From positions 594,501 through 658,500 of the forward strand of contig WPIO01000027.1 in NCBI GenBank assembly GCA_009760855.2: a DNA stretch of 64,000 bases, given 5' to 3'. Source of the stretch: Cristatella mucedo. Taxonomy: Eukaryota > Bryozoa > Phylactolaemata > Cristatellidae. Positions 47,606 to 57,147 of the stretch are shown here, piece by piece (position 1 is the stretch's first letter; each line of letters begins with the position of its first letter). The notes beneath the pieces were generated by a model. It was not told the origin of the DNA. It saw only the letters and a program-made list of their open reading frames with translations, and ran no database searches. The position numbers and the translations under genes were made by a program.

Positions 47606-48579
47606 TCAATAACATCTGAATTTATAATAACATTAGCTAAAGTAATTTCAATAACATCTGAAGTACTTGGAGTAACAAGATTACCATAGTTTAGAACAGA
47701 GAAACTGATAGTTCTGTTAATATTATTATTGGAAACATCAAACTGTGTTATATAGTCACTTGATAATAACATATAATTATTTTCAACTCCATAATAGGTG
47801 ATGTTAAGAAGATTAGAAACAAAGAAATTTGGTGAGTAGATTTTGTGATAGTAATCTCTAACTATAAATTTTCTTATACCTCCACCACCAATATTTAAAT
47901 TAATTTTTACTTTAGCATCAAAATATTTTAGTCTAGTCAGGTTTACATCCTTTAATATAATTGATTTTTCAGTTATTTGTTTCTCTATAACAGATAATTG
48001 CGAATCGTTTTGTATAAAAGTAGTTATCTTCATAGGTATATCTTCAGGAGCCAACTTATAAATATCCTTTATTCCTAATTTTATCTTTGAGTAATTTATT
48101 GGTATCTTACGTGCAGCCAAATCTCTTTTTTCAGCAGCTTTCTCTGCAGATTCGTAGTAGCCTAAATGATAACTAGTATTATCTACTTTAATATATGATT
48201 TTTATTTTTTTGCTCTTTTATCAAAACGGACGCCCATATATTTAGATTTATTAATTTTTTGTATTCCCCTATCTCTTCGATTTTCCAATTGCATTGCAAC
48301 TCTTAGATCAGAAATCCTGCTATCAGACTTATCTAAGTTTTCATGATCGATTTGAAAAACAGGCATCTCTTCTTTCATTATAATCCATGCCAATCTATGA
48401 CTTTTTTAACGCTTTCCATCAATACTTATAATTCTATAGCCATAACTATCAATACTTCCAGCCTCACTTCCAACTGATGCTTTCCCTCTTCTATTTATCT
48501 TCCAAAAGAATCGACCAGTATCTGGTTCATAATAAAGCAATTCCATAACTCGATTTCTAAAGATAGAATCTTGATTCAT
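47599..48579 (-). pseudogene. HNH endonuclease with AP2 domain and beta-rich C-terminal extension
   Basis: Reading from ATG 48579 on the minus strand, residues 1-60 have the phage HNH N-terminal pattern (LLYYEPDTGRFFWK, GYRIISIDGK). An HRLAW segment and the HNH core follow (QIDHENLDKSDSRISDLRVA), then an AP2-type DNA-binding domain (KYMGVRFDKR, HLGYYESAEKAAEKRDLAA). About 150 residues rich in beta-type sequence (NLNIGGGGIRKFIV, ITQFDVSNNNINRTISF) continue in the same frame without a break. In-frame TAA codons occur near 48409 and at 48202, the second inside the AP2 domain. HNH-AP2 proteins are known as homing-type nucleases in phages, ciliates and plants. Here it may be a selfish gene that landed in or beside a structural gene. 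The first residue of the HNH triad is in DH and the rest is diverged, so activity is doubtful. Confidence 0.75.
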
Positions 48580-48633
48580 TTTTAATATATAATAGTTTTA
48601 TTTGTCTTTAAATAAAATTTGATTTATTTTAGA

Positions 48634-49398
48634 ATGGAATATCATGATGTAAAACTAAACCTATCAGAACATCAAATAAACTTGGTACATAAGTCTGATA
48701 AACTTATTTCAATCAGGTTAAAAAAAGATCTATAAGGTTCAATTACAATCTTTGTAACAAAAACACAGCTAAATAAAATAGAAAAGTGTAGATCAAAAAA
48801 CACTGGCCTACAACTGAATCTTTCTCTAAAACAACTGAAACGTAATAGGCGACTTGGCTCAGGCATCGTGGATTTCATAAACAAACTAACTGGAAACCAC
48901 GAAATGCACCTAAAACTACCCTCAGGAGTAAAATCTGAATCTATCACAGGAGGTTCATTCAATGGAGCAAATCGTTACTCATATGCTGGTCCGGGAACCA
49001 AGTTTACTCAGAGAATGAGTGAAGGCTATACAGGCGTGAATGACCTAGATCGAGGTGCTTTAGTGCACGATAGTTTATACACCAAGACTTCATCTATGCC
49101 TGAACCTAAAAGAACAGAAATAAGAAACTTGTCAGACTTGGTATTAGCTGAATCTGCTGCTAGAATTGCACTTGATCCTCGTCAACCAAATTACGTACGT
49201 GAAGATGCCAAAACAGTTGCAGCCGTCATGGCAGCGAAAAGCAAATTAGGCTTAGGCATTGGTGGTGGATTAAACGATTCATTTGCTACTGATTTTCTAA
49301 AAGATAAAATAAGTAATCCTGCTAGTCTTAATAAGATAAAAAATTATGCCCGTGGAATAGTTGATAAAATGCTTGATATCACTCGGAAAAAGATCTAA
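48634..49398 (+). pseudogene. Virion phospholipase A2 protein (parvovirus VP1-type PLA2 domain)
   Basis: ATG 48634 follows GATTTATTTTAGA. The N-terminal part has an adintovirus-style segment (IFVTKTQLNKIEK, GLQLNLSLKQLKRN), with one TAA at 48733-48735 breaking the frame. A GSGIVDFINKLTG helix follows. The PLA2 domain has the Ca-binding loop YAGPG (about residues 117-121) and the catalytic HD..Y (about 145-149) within GALVHDSLY. Such domains let incoming virions breach membranes. An ITGG-S sequence just before the domain (about 104-108) fits the adenain cleavage rule (M/I/L)xGG-x, hinting that the protease frees it during maturation. The domain itself is intact. Confidence 0.85.
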
Positions 49399-49447
49399 AA
49401 AATTTAACTTACAAACAATATTTTAATAATTTTTTATATTTATACTT

Positions 49448-49936
49448 TTAAAACTCTGCTGGATTAAACATTGATCTCTTTGGTGAACTATAAACTTTTA
49501 CTTGGTCAATCTTTAATCTAATATTTAATCTTTCTTCATTATTATAATATTATTTTGAAACATAACTACCATCAAGAATTCCAGTGATACAAAAATCATT
49601 TCCTAATTTTTTAATTACGTCTGCTGGACTAGATACTTTAATTTGTTTGTTATTCTCATCAAACATAATACAAGGTTTCTTTCCAAAATCAAATCTAATT
49701 CCAATTGTTGACCTTGCACTAGCATCAAATGCTTTAAAATCTAATTGCTCACTCGATCTATCTACAATGTATTGAATATAAGGAAGTGATTCTTCTGTTT
49801 TATACATCCATGCGCTAAGATAAGGTTCTGAATCTTTTGAAATTTTCTCTTCAACATGAACGTGTGCAGGCTTTCCTTTAGGAATAACAACTTCAGAATT
49901 TTGGAGAACTACAAATTTCTTTTCTTGATTTTCCAT
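49448..49936 (-). pseudogene. Unknown viral protein, ~160 residues, stop near its end
   Basis: The minus-strand gene starts at ATG 49936 after CTACTATATAGA. It is open for 128 residues (VVLQNSEVVIPKGKPAHVHVEE, LPYIQYIVDRSSEQLDF, STIGIRFDFGKKPCIMF), hits TAA at 49550, and continues in the same frame for about 33 residues to FNPAEF and TAA at 49448. It looks mostly beta-stranded. It has no recognised family; its place beside the protease and zinc-ribbon genes suggests a virion or assembly role. Confidence 0.6.
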
Positions 49937-49964
49937 TCTATATAGTAGAAATATTTTGTTTAAT

Positions 49965-50353
49965 TCAAATTAATAATTGCATGACTGTACCACAATCGAC
50001 AAATTCCATTAATTTAAGGAAGACTAAGCACCTCATTCCACAATCCGTTTGATTAAACTTTTGCAGTTGAAACGTTTGAAAACTTGGCGTAACACCGAAA
50101 TAATTAATCACTTATGGCATTGGAGGAGCACCGAACGAGTCAAAATAAAAACATCGATCTCCAATTTTTTTAAGAGCTACCCAATGATATATTGCTAGAT
50201 CTGATTTACTAGTATTGCAGATAAGACACTCATTCTGTTCTGGAGAAATTAATTCATCTCTTGCAAATACACCTCTGAAATTTTTTATATCTTAATTCTT
50301 TCACATATTGGTTTATTTCTATATCAGATAGTGGTGTACTTTTTAATTTTTTT
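49965..50353 (-). pseudogene. Adenain-type cysteine protease (maturation protease), broken
   Basis: On the minus strand: an N-terminal LSDIEINQYVKEL segment, a one-base shift near 50285, then FARDELI and ECLICN. The catalytic-His segment IYHWVALKKIG comes next, then YFDSFGAPP with the Asp of the active site, a TAA near 50113, and the Cys segment QTDCGMRCLVFLKLM. This is the adenovirus protease (C5 peptidase) pattern shared by Polintons and adintoviruses; the enzyme cleaves capsid precursors at (M/I/L)xGG-x or (M/I/L)xGx-G. His, Asp and Cys are all still present despite the breaks. Confidence 0.85.
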
Positions 50354-50737
50354 TTAACTGTTGATAGTTCTTCTTAGTTCAGAAAGTATTTGTTCTTTAC
50401 TCATTTCACCACCAAACTTTTTACCATGAGATGGAACTCCAGTACCTAACTTCTTTCCATGAGACGAAACTCCAGTTCCTAACTTTTTACCATGAGATTG
50501 AACTCTAGTTCCTAACTTTTTACCATGAGATAGAACTCCAGTTCCTAACTTTTTACCATGAGCTAGAACTCCACTGCCACTCTCTGATCTTAACTTAACA
50601 AACTTTGACTTTTTACTTTCACAAATCACGCAAATTGCTTTAATCATTCCTCTAAGGCCTTTTGTACTATCAATCTCGACATACTCTTCAGGAATGCTAT
50701 CTGTAGGCTTCTTACATTTCAAGCAGTAAATTTCCAT
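50354..50737 (-). CDS. Zinc-ribbon protein with five 11-residue repeats
   Basis: ATG 50737 follows TTTTATATTATAGAA. The product starts MEIYCLKCKKPTD and has a second pair in ICVICESKK, a two-CxxC zinc ribbon of the kind common in Polintons and adintoviruses. Then come five 11-residue units around SHGKKLGTGV (about 50421-50575), strongly basic, and a short helix EQILSELRRT. The frame is intact (127 residues). A DNA-condensing or core role, like adenovirus basic core proteins, is plausible but inferred. The other zinc-ribbon gene (57959-58405) starts in the same way. Confidence 0.75.
   Translation of the reverse strand: MEIYCLKCKKPTDSIPEEYVEIDSTKGLRGMIKAICVICESKKSKFVKLRSESGSGVLAHGKKLGTGVLSHGKKLGTRVQSHGKKLGTGVSSHGKKLGTGVPSHGKKFGGEMSKEQILSELRRTINS
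50421..50577 (-). repeat. 33-bp coding repeat, five copies
   Basis: Five imperfect head-to-tail 33-bp units, each encoding (L/S)SHGKKLGTGV-like residues. On the plus strand each contains CCTAACTTTTTACCATGAG or a close variant. Frame is preserved throughout. Confidence 0.95.
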
Positions 50738-50771
50738 TTCTATAATATAAAAACTTTTTTTAGTATAGGAA

Positions 50772-51443
50772 ATTTCTCTTCGAGTAAGGGCGTTTAATTT
50801 TGGACAAGATGTAGATACTGGTCATAAGGAACCATTGCCGAGTGTACCAATCAGAGCTTTAGTTCTAGGACCAAGTGGTTCAGGTAAATCTCAACTAATA
50901 ATGAATTGGATATTTTATGGAATGATTAATTATGATTTTTGTACAATTATTGCTTCAAGTTTAGATCAAAAGTTGTATCGTGGATTTATGCCAATGAAAA
51001 AAGAAAATAAGGCTTACTCTTGGATTAACGGAATTGATGCTATGCCAGAAGTAGACTCGTATAAGAACTGCAAGAATGTTGTTGTACTTGATGATTTAAT
51101 GACTGAGAATCAAACTAAAATATTAGACTATTTTACACGAGGAAGACATAAAGGTCAAAATATTTTCTATCTTGCTCAAGGCTTTACTAATATACCTAGG
51201 AGAGAAATTAGAAATAATGTAAATTTTATAGTAATCTTTAAGCAAAACACAACTGACATTGAATATATTCGTAATGGATATGTTGGTGATATTGATAAGA
51301 AACACTTTAGAGAATGGGTTAACTCTTGTACTAGAAACCGTTTTGGTTATTGTATAATAGATCTAACAAAGACTGAGTCGGAAGGCAGATTTTGTTCTGT
51401 TGATTCAGAAGGAAAGCAATTAATGACATTTTTTAATTATTAA
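50772..51443 (+). CDS. FtsK/HerA-type genome-packaging ATPase, start codon altered
   Basis: The product has Walker A GPSGSGKS at about residues 33-40, Walker B VVVLDDLM (about residues 94-101) and the downstream FYLAQGFTNIPRREIRNN segment typical of the A32/FtsK-like packaging ATPases of Polintons, adintoviruses and NCLDVs. It would pump viral DNA into capsids. The frame is intact from 50772 to TAA 51443, but the codon after the TATAGGAA motif is ATT, not ATG. The next possible in-frame starts lie within or after Walker A, so the normal start appears lost by one base change. Confidence 0.88.
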   Translation: MSLRVRAFNFGQDVDTGHKEPLPSVPIRALVLGPSGSGKSQLIMNWIFYGMINYDFCTIIASSLDQKLYRGFMPMKKENKAYSWINGIDAMPEVDSYKNCKNVVVLDDLMTENQTKILDYFTRGRHKGQNIFYLAQGFTNIPRREIRNNVNFIVIFKQNTTDIEYIRNGYVGDIDKKHFREWVNSCTRNRFGYCIIDLTKTESEGRFCSVDSEGKQLMTFFNY

Positions 51444-51463
51444 TAGATATAGTAAAAATTTTA

Positions 51464-52396
51464 ATGGAAAAATTTACTCGAGTGGTAAAAAACCTTACAA
51501 AGGAAGTGTTCAAGAGGCATTAGATTATGAAACTAAACTGCAAAACTCTTATCTCGATCTTAGAGATGCAAATATTCTAGAAAACTTTAGCGAGATACAA
51601 AGAATATAATTAGAAAATACTGCAAGAGATGCTGCTGAGCATAGACTAAACGAGCTAGCATTAGAGAGATCTACTGATAACTCAGGTAAAGTTGTTGTTG
51701 AGAAACTTAAAAGAATTAGACCTAAACTTGCTTTACAGATAGAAAATAAAGAACAACTGCAGAAAGTTTTAGAATACAAACAAAAACCAGACATATCAAG
51801 CACTATTCAAAAAGCAAGAATAGCTGTGAGTGAAGGAAAGCATAAAAAAGCTATTACTATAGCAAATCAAGCAAAGACATATGCAGCAAATCCAGAAATA
51901 CGAGAAGCTATTGATACTGCTCAAAAAGGTTTAGCTGAAGAGTTAAATATACTAAGTTTAATGATAAACAAATGGAAGAAGTAGGTAAAGTATATGAATC
52001 AACAGTTAATATAAAGAAAGATTTACTTGATATTATTGGAGCAAAGAAAACTGGTAGACTATCTAATCAAGTAAAAATGATTGTTAAAAATCTTAGTAAA
52101 GAAAATCTTTCTAATGTTGTTACAGAGCTAGACAAAAAGAAAAAAGAAGTGTAAAAGAGCAAAGAGTTTTAGATTATTTAAGACCTAGAGTAGGCAAGGG
52201 AATTGAAATAATTCCATTAGTTGTAAAGAATGATTCAGAAGTATTTGACAAGATAGAATTGTGGATTCGTGAACTTGCTGCTGGAAATACTGGAGTAGTA
52301 AATTCTATTAGTGCTGCTGTTGATTACCTTGCAAAATCTAGAAAAGTACCAAAGTCATACATTACTAAAATTAATAAACTTGTATATGATATATAG
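51464..52396 (+). pseudogene. Coiled-coil viral protein, frameshifted
   Basis: Begins at ATG 51464 after GATATAG plus AT-rich sequence. The first 15 codons are followed by a shift into the frame YSSGKKPYKGSVQEALDYE, with a TAA near 51607. Long heptad-rich helices follow (KVVVEKLKRIRPKLALQIENK, EAIDTAQKGLAEELNIL). A second shift near 51970 leads into the piece at 51972-52154 (DIIGAKKTGRL..MIVKNL), and a third near 52150 into a last piece ending at TAG 52396. That piece contains AAVDYLAKSRKV, similar to a segment in the gene at 46727. Position between ATPase and capsid genes suggests a virion or scaffold protein. Confidence 0.55.
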
Positions 52397-52399
52397 AAA

Positions 52400-53272
52400 A
52401 TGACTGATCTTCTTGGTGTAGCTAAGGATATTCTAAAAAATATTGAGTCAATCAAAAAGGGTACTGTTGCAGATAAAGAGGGGTATATTTTTAATGTAAC
52501 AGGAACTACTAATCCAATTAGAATTAGAATTAGTGATCCTATAAATCTTAAGAATAAAAACTTTAAAGTTTGCTTCAAAAAGTTTCTTGGAACTAATTCT
52601 ATTAAAAACATTACATCTGCAAATAATACTTTTGTGTATAGACTTGTTGGTGGTTCTGAGCGAGTAGTAAGAGTTCCGCCTGGCATATATGCTGCTGTAT
52701 CTGATGATGTAAATGTTGGTATTGTAGATGCAATAAATAATTCTATTGTATTATCTGGAAGTGATAAGTTTGTTTTAGGCATTGATACTGCTACTTCTAA
52801 TTCTTGGATTACTATGCCTGCTGGGTTTACATTTGTTGCTGTTAAATCTACCATAGCTCAATTACTTGGATTTACTGGAACTGTTTATACAACAGATAAA
52901 ACACTTCCATTATATACATAGAGTGCAGCTCCTGGAAAACAGTTTACACAAGTAGCTGTAGATCCAGCAGAAACAATTATTTCAGAGAATGAAGTTTTTG
53001 TTTCTGACCTAAACTTAATTCTTATAAACTGTAATTTGGTTGCAAGTGGAACAAGTTATATAAATAATATCGCAACTCAAGCCCTTAGAAGTTTTGTTTA
53101 TAATTTCTATCCTTGGGAACAAATGGCATATGAACCAAATACTCTTGAATATCACAATCTTGTTGGTGATTCTATTTCTGATATATTGATTACAATTACA
53201 GATCAAAATTTAAAAGTATCAGATTTTGGTTCACAACAAATTACTGTTTTAATAGAAATTATTGAAATATAA
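52400..53272 (+). pseudogene. Beta-rich minor capsid (penton-like) candidate 1
   Basis: ATG 52400 follows GATATATAGAAA; the previous gene's stop TAG lies inside the motif. The 290-codon frame has one TAG (52919-52921) and otherwise runs to 53272. Sequence is mostly beta-type (IFNVTGTTNPIRIRISDPI, FVYRLVGGSERVVRV) with a STIAQLLGFTGTVYT segment. Size, place between the ATPase and the major capsid gene, and beta-rich make-up suit a penton/vertex protein of Polinton-like viruses. This is inferred from context, not from a recognised motif. Confidence 0.5.
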
Positions 53273-53279
53273 TATAAGA

Positions 53280-54130
53280 ATGTCAATAAGAATAACTGGA
53301 ACTGCCAGTTCAGATTCAAAACTTTTGTTCCTCCGTTAATGCTTGGATCAGATTCTGGTTAGAACAAAGTAGGATTGCGTAGAGTTGAGTTTACGTATAC
53401 AAACAGAATAATAACAAATGTTACTACTGATGTAAACGATATGCTTTGGTATAAAGCAATAACATCTCCAAGCAATTTCTCAGTTGCTATACCAGAAGGA
53501 TATTATGATAGCCAAAAGATTGTCATTGCATTAAATCAAGCAATATCAAATGTAAAACCAAGCATGCTCGTCAATCTTGCTAACAGAAAAAGTACTGGAA
53601 TTAGATTTAGCATTGATGTTGATGATACAATATTAATGCAAGTTGTTAGAGATTTTGTTGTATTACTTGGAACAAATTCTGGAATAATCAAATCTATTGG
53701 AGATACTCTAGGTTTTAGTTCAAATTTTCAAGGCTCATTTGATGCTGCAATGGATGGTGGAACTCCATATGAAGCTGTAGAAAAAGCAATGTATTTCTCT
53801 GGTACTTATAAGGCTTGGAATAAAATGCAACTTCCTGACAATTCTGGAGTAAAAGGGATAAGTATTGATTGTGATCTTGTAGATCCTAATAAAAACTATG
53901 TTGAACATAAAAAGGGATTTTTAGAATAATCTTCATCTTTATATTTGATTGATATTAATGATATTAATCCAGGAGAAAAGGTTGACATGCATATTCCAAA
54001 TATTTTATTCTTGCCAACTCGAGGAGACATTGATGGTGTTAGCAGTCTTAAAATTAACTTAACAGATCAAAATAAAAATGCAATAAATACTATTACAGAT
54101 GTTATAGCTACAATAGAAATTTCAAAATAA
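53280..54130 (+). pseudogene. Beta-rich minor capsid (penton-like) candidate 2
   Basis: ATG 53280 follows AATATAATATAAGA. After about 15 codons the frame shifts near 53325, continues FVPPLMLGSDSG, meets a TAG near 53360, and is then open from RRVEFTYTNRI to TAA 53927-53929. It continues in frame to TAA at 54130 (DINPGEKVDMHIPN, SSLKINLTDQN). It has SPSNFSVAIPEGYYDSQ, a common entry of jelly-roll-like minor capsid proteins, and SIGDTLGFSSNFQ, echoing the LGF segment of the previous gene. Probably a paralogue or partner of that gene. Confidence 0.5.
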
Positions 54131-54136
54131 TATAGG

Positions 54137-54721
54137 ATGGGTAGCTATGCCAGAATTGGTCATGGTAGGATAACTGGTGGAAAATATCATGGCTCTGGTG
54201 TACTTGATAAGATTATTGATGGTGTTGGAAAAGCAGCTCCTGTGCATACTGGGCTAACTGGACTTAGTATGAACATTGCTAACAAAGGAATTAAAATGCA
54301 TCAAGCAAGAAAATTAACTGAGTTGCAGACAAAGAAAGAAAAAATTGACCAGGAATATGTTAATAAACGAAGAGAACTTGATGACAAACTTGATGAAGAA
54401 AGAAGAAAGAAAGAACTTGAGTATGAGTTGGAGAAACGTAAAAAAGAAGAAGATTATGATAGAAAGATGAAAGAGATGGATCTTGAGATAAAACGAGCAA
54501 TACTTGATAAACTTAAACCAAAAAGCAAAAAGAAATACAAAGCAAAGATGGAAGATTCTGAAACTGAAGATTATTCAGAAACGTTAAAAGAAAATGATCC
54601 TAAGGCGTACAAAGAAATAGAAAGAGTTATAAAAGAAAAATCTGCTCTTCCTGCTATAATGCCTAGACCTGATGGATATGGCGGGTATATGAAAAAAATT
54701 GGTGCTGGGTTATACATTTAG
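54137..54721 (+). CDS. Coiled-coil virion protein with adenain site (pVI-like), intact
   Basis: ATG 54137 follows AATAATATAGG. The N-terminus MGSYARIGHGRITGGKYHGSG contains ITGG-K (residues 12-16), a fit to the adenain rule. After it comes an amphipathic GSGVLDKIIDGVGKAA-like stretch, reminiscent of the membrane-lytic helix of adenovirus protein VI. Next are long charged coiled coils (EKIDQEYVNKRRELDDK, KRKKEEDYDRKMKEM) and a C-terminus GAGLYI. The 194-residue frame is intact. Lies next to the major capsid gene. The pVI comparison is by layout only. Confidence 0.6.
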   Translation: MGSYARIGHGRITGGKYHGSGVLDKIIDGVGKAAPVHTGLTGLSMNIANKGIKMHQARKLTELQTKKEKIDQEYVNKRRELDDKLDEERRKKELEYELEKRKKEEDYDRKMKEMDLEIKRAILDKLKPKSKKKYKAKMEDSETEDYSETLKENDPKAYKEIERVIKEKSALPAIMPRPDGYGGYMKKIGAGLYI

Positions 54722-54760
54722 AATAAGAAATACATTTTTACTTTTTTATATAGAGAAGAA

Positions 54761-56227
54761 ATGGCAAGTGCACCGAATGACACCATACTCGAATTAGGCG
54801 ATCCTAGTTTTCCTAACTTCAAAATTAAAGAATACCAATACTGAGAATTTTATCAGAGTAATGGAAATGAAACAGATAGTATTGCAAATAAACTAGTTAC
54901 ATTCACCGTTCCTGGTGAACAACAACTTTGCTATGTGCTGTCAGATGCTTATCTGCTGCTTGAAGGTCAATTACAAGTCCAGACAGCTGCTAGTGGAAAC
55001 TTTGCAGCACCTGCTAGAACTCTTGCTGCTGGATTTGTTAACAATGCTGAAGCTTGGATGTTTAGCTCGATGAGAATAAGACTTGGTGCTGAAGAAATAG
55101 AAAGCTATTCATTGAAAGAAGGCCCTGGTAGTGTATCAACTCTTATGGGACACCTTATATATCCGAATGATTACAACCGAACAGAAGGACCTGCAACTGG
55201 ATGGAAGAAAGATGAAGCAAATTCTTTTGATGATTTGTATACAGGCAGCAGTGCTTATGTTAGTCCAAACGCTTCTGCAGAATCTTCTAGTAATATTGGT
55301 TTTGCTTACAGAAGAGGTCTTTCTAGTGTCTTAGCGGATAATGCAGGAACTTTTAGTATCTCACTTCCACTTTCAATATTGTCTGGATTTTGTGCAGATA
55401 TGAATAAGATTCTTTATAATATACCATTTACACTTGAGATGACGCGAGTTGGTGGAAATGACTTTGATGCTATTATGACTGGCACATCAGGAGCTGCTGC
55501 TAATACTAATTCAATGACATCTAGAAGTGCTGTCGGAGCTGCTAATGATGGACTTTGGACTGCATTTAAGATTAATATGTCAAAAATGAGGCTAATGGTT
55601 CCTTGTGTTATTCCTAAAGAAAGTATTCAAAGAGCACTTGCTGATGTGTCAAGTGAAAGAGCAAAGAAAATTAGACTTAATTACAGAGTCAGACGTTATG
55701 AGAATATGACACTGACTAGTTTCAACCATGATCTAAAATATACTAGAACTCTATCTGTGCGAAACACTACTGATAAAGTCAGATGGTTGATTGTTGCTGT
55801 ACAGAATACTAACAAATATAATGATTATACTTGAAATCCTTGCACATACAATCATTGTGATATTAAAATTGTGACTGTTCTTGCTAATGGTTCAAAGCTA
55901 TATCCTACTGTTGCTAGAAGTAGTCATCCAAAAGACGGAAAATGTTCAACTGAATATCTAGATTTTACTCAATTCAGAAAGCAATATCTTGGATTAAATG
56001 AAGTTACAGAACCAGTTGGTGTAACTTTTCCAGAATGGCTAATGCTATATCCAATTCATGTTGTTCATCTCCAGTACAATGATGAACTTTTAAGAATCAC
56101 TTCAAAACTCGATGTAAGCATTGAGTTTAACTCTCAAATACCTTCAGCTATTGTTGCCGGCAATGCTGCTACAAGTATTATGATTCATTATTTAACTATC
56201 TGTGAGAATACTGCAGAACTCTTCTAA
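54761..56227 (+). pseudogene. Major capsid protein (double jelly-roll, hexon-like), two in-frame TGA
   Basis: ATG 54761 follows TTTTTTATATAGAGAAGAA. The 488-codon frame is broken only by TGA at 54842-54844 and 55832-55834. It contains NKLVTFTVPG, then IRLGAEEIESYSLKEG, FSISLPLSILSGFCAD and PFTLEMTR, as seen in Polinton/adintovirus capsid proteins, then the second half with MLMVP-type strands, YENMTLTSFNHDL and LDVSIEFNSQIP. The length suits a double jelly-roll capsid subunit. Two TGA codons in a 1.47 kb gene without frameshift suggest light decay. Confidence 0.85.
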
Positions 56228-56313
56228 TGGTAATGGTTCACCATTTACTTGCAGTAAAGGAACATTTATTTATGATGGCACTGACATTTAAAAAAATTTA
56301 AACCAGAAATATA

Positions 56314-57147
56314 ATGAATAAATTTGATTTCGTACAAGGTTCAGATGAGTGGAAAAAATCAATGACCTTGAATATTGGAGGCTTAAAGGTTTACTCAGTG
56401 CTTGGAAATGATCTAGTATTTGGAGAACAGACTGAAACTGATATAGAATTAATTGCAAATGGAAAACTAAAAAAATAAATTGTTAACAATTCTAGTATTA
56501 GATTTCCTCCAATGATATTCGGTAAAGTATTTGAACCTATTGCTGCAAAGTTTTTAGAAATGAAACTAAAAGTAAAACTTGATAACGCAAACGATTGTTT
56601 TAGTAGTGATGGTGTGTACAGATATTCTCCTGATGGAATAATAGATAACAATACTCTAGTAGAAATGAAATGCTTGTGGAGCAGGAATATCATTGATGAC
56701 TTTTTACCTAAACAATATCACGCACAATGCCTATTAGGTTTGCATGTTTTAAAACTTAGTGAATGTTTTTACTCTGAGTTTGAGATTTTTGTTCCTGGAT
56801 TAAATTACGAAGAACCTCCACTAGATTACGTAGCAGCTGGTAATGTAAGAATTCCTAATACTGATTTGGATATGCCACTTAGAGAACCAATTTTTATGCT
56901 ATTACTTAAAGATAAAAAGTATTTTGATTTTGAGTTCGATATTATAAGCAAGTATGGCAGATTTAATAATAAGAAAGCAAATGGTTATGATATAAAGTAT
57001 TATATAAAAAGATGTTTGATCCATGTGATAGAAGAAGATGATCCTTGTAGATTTGTTAGAATAATTCCTATTGTTAAAGAAGTGCTAGATAGATCAAAAA
57101 TTTTAATTAATAACTATATAGATGAGTCGAAGACATCATTGCAATGA
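56314..57147 (+). pseudogene. YqaJ-type exonuclease (lambda-exonuclease fold), one in-frame stop
   Basis: ATG 56314; motif region CCAGAAATATA lies before it. The N-terminal part is FVQGSDEWKKS, with a TAA at 56476-56478, then the nuclease core: FGKVFEPIAAKFLEMK (Glu of motif I), YSPDGII (Asp), LVEMKC (E-x-K), and KQYHAQCLLGLHVL (Gln-containing helix). These are the PD-(D/E)xK residues of YqaJ exonucleases, which act with annealing proteins in viral recombination and concatemer processing. The catalytic set is present. The gene end overlaps the next start by 26 bp. Confidence 0.85.

Noticed and set aside
44013-56478. Recoding of TAA/TGA as sense codons in the viral element
   Set aside because: In-frame TAA falls at positions where relatives have different residues, and TAA, TAG and TGA are also used as proper ends of the intact genes. 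Frameshifts in the same element point to decay.
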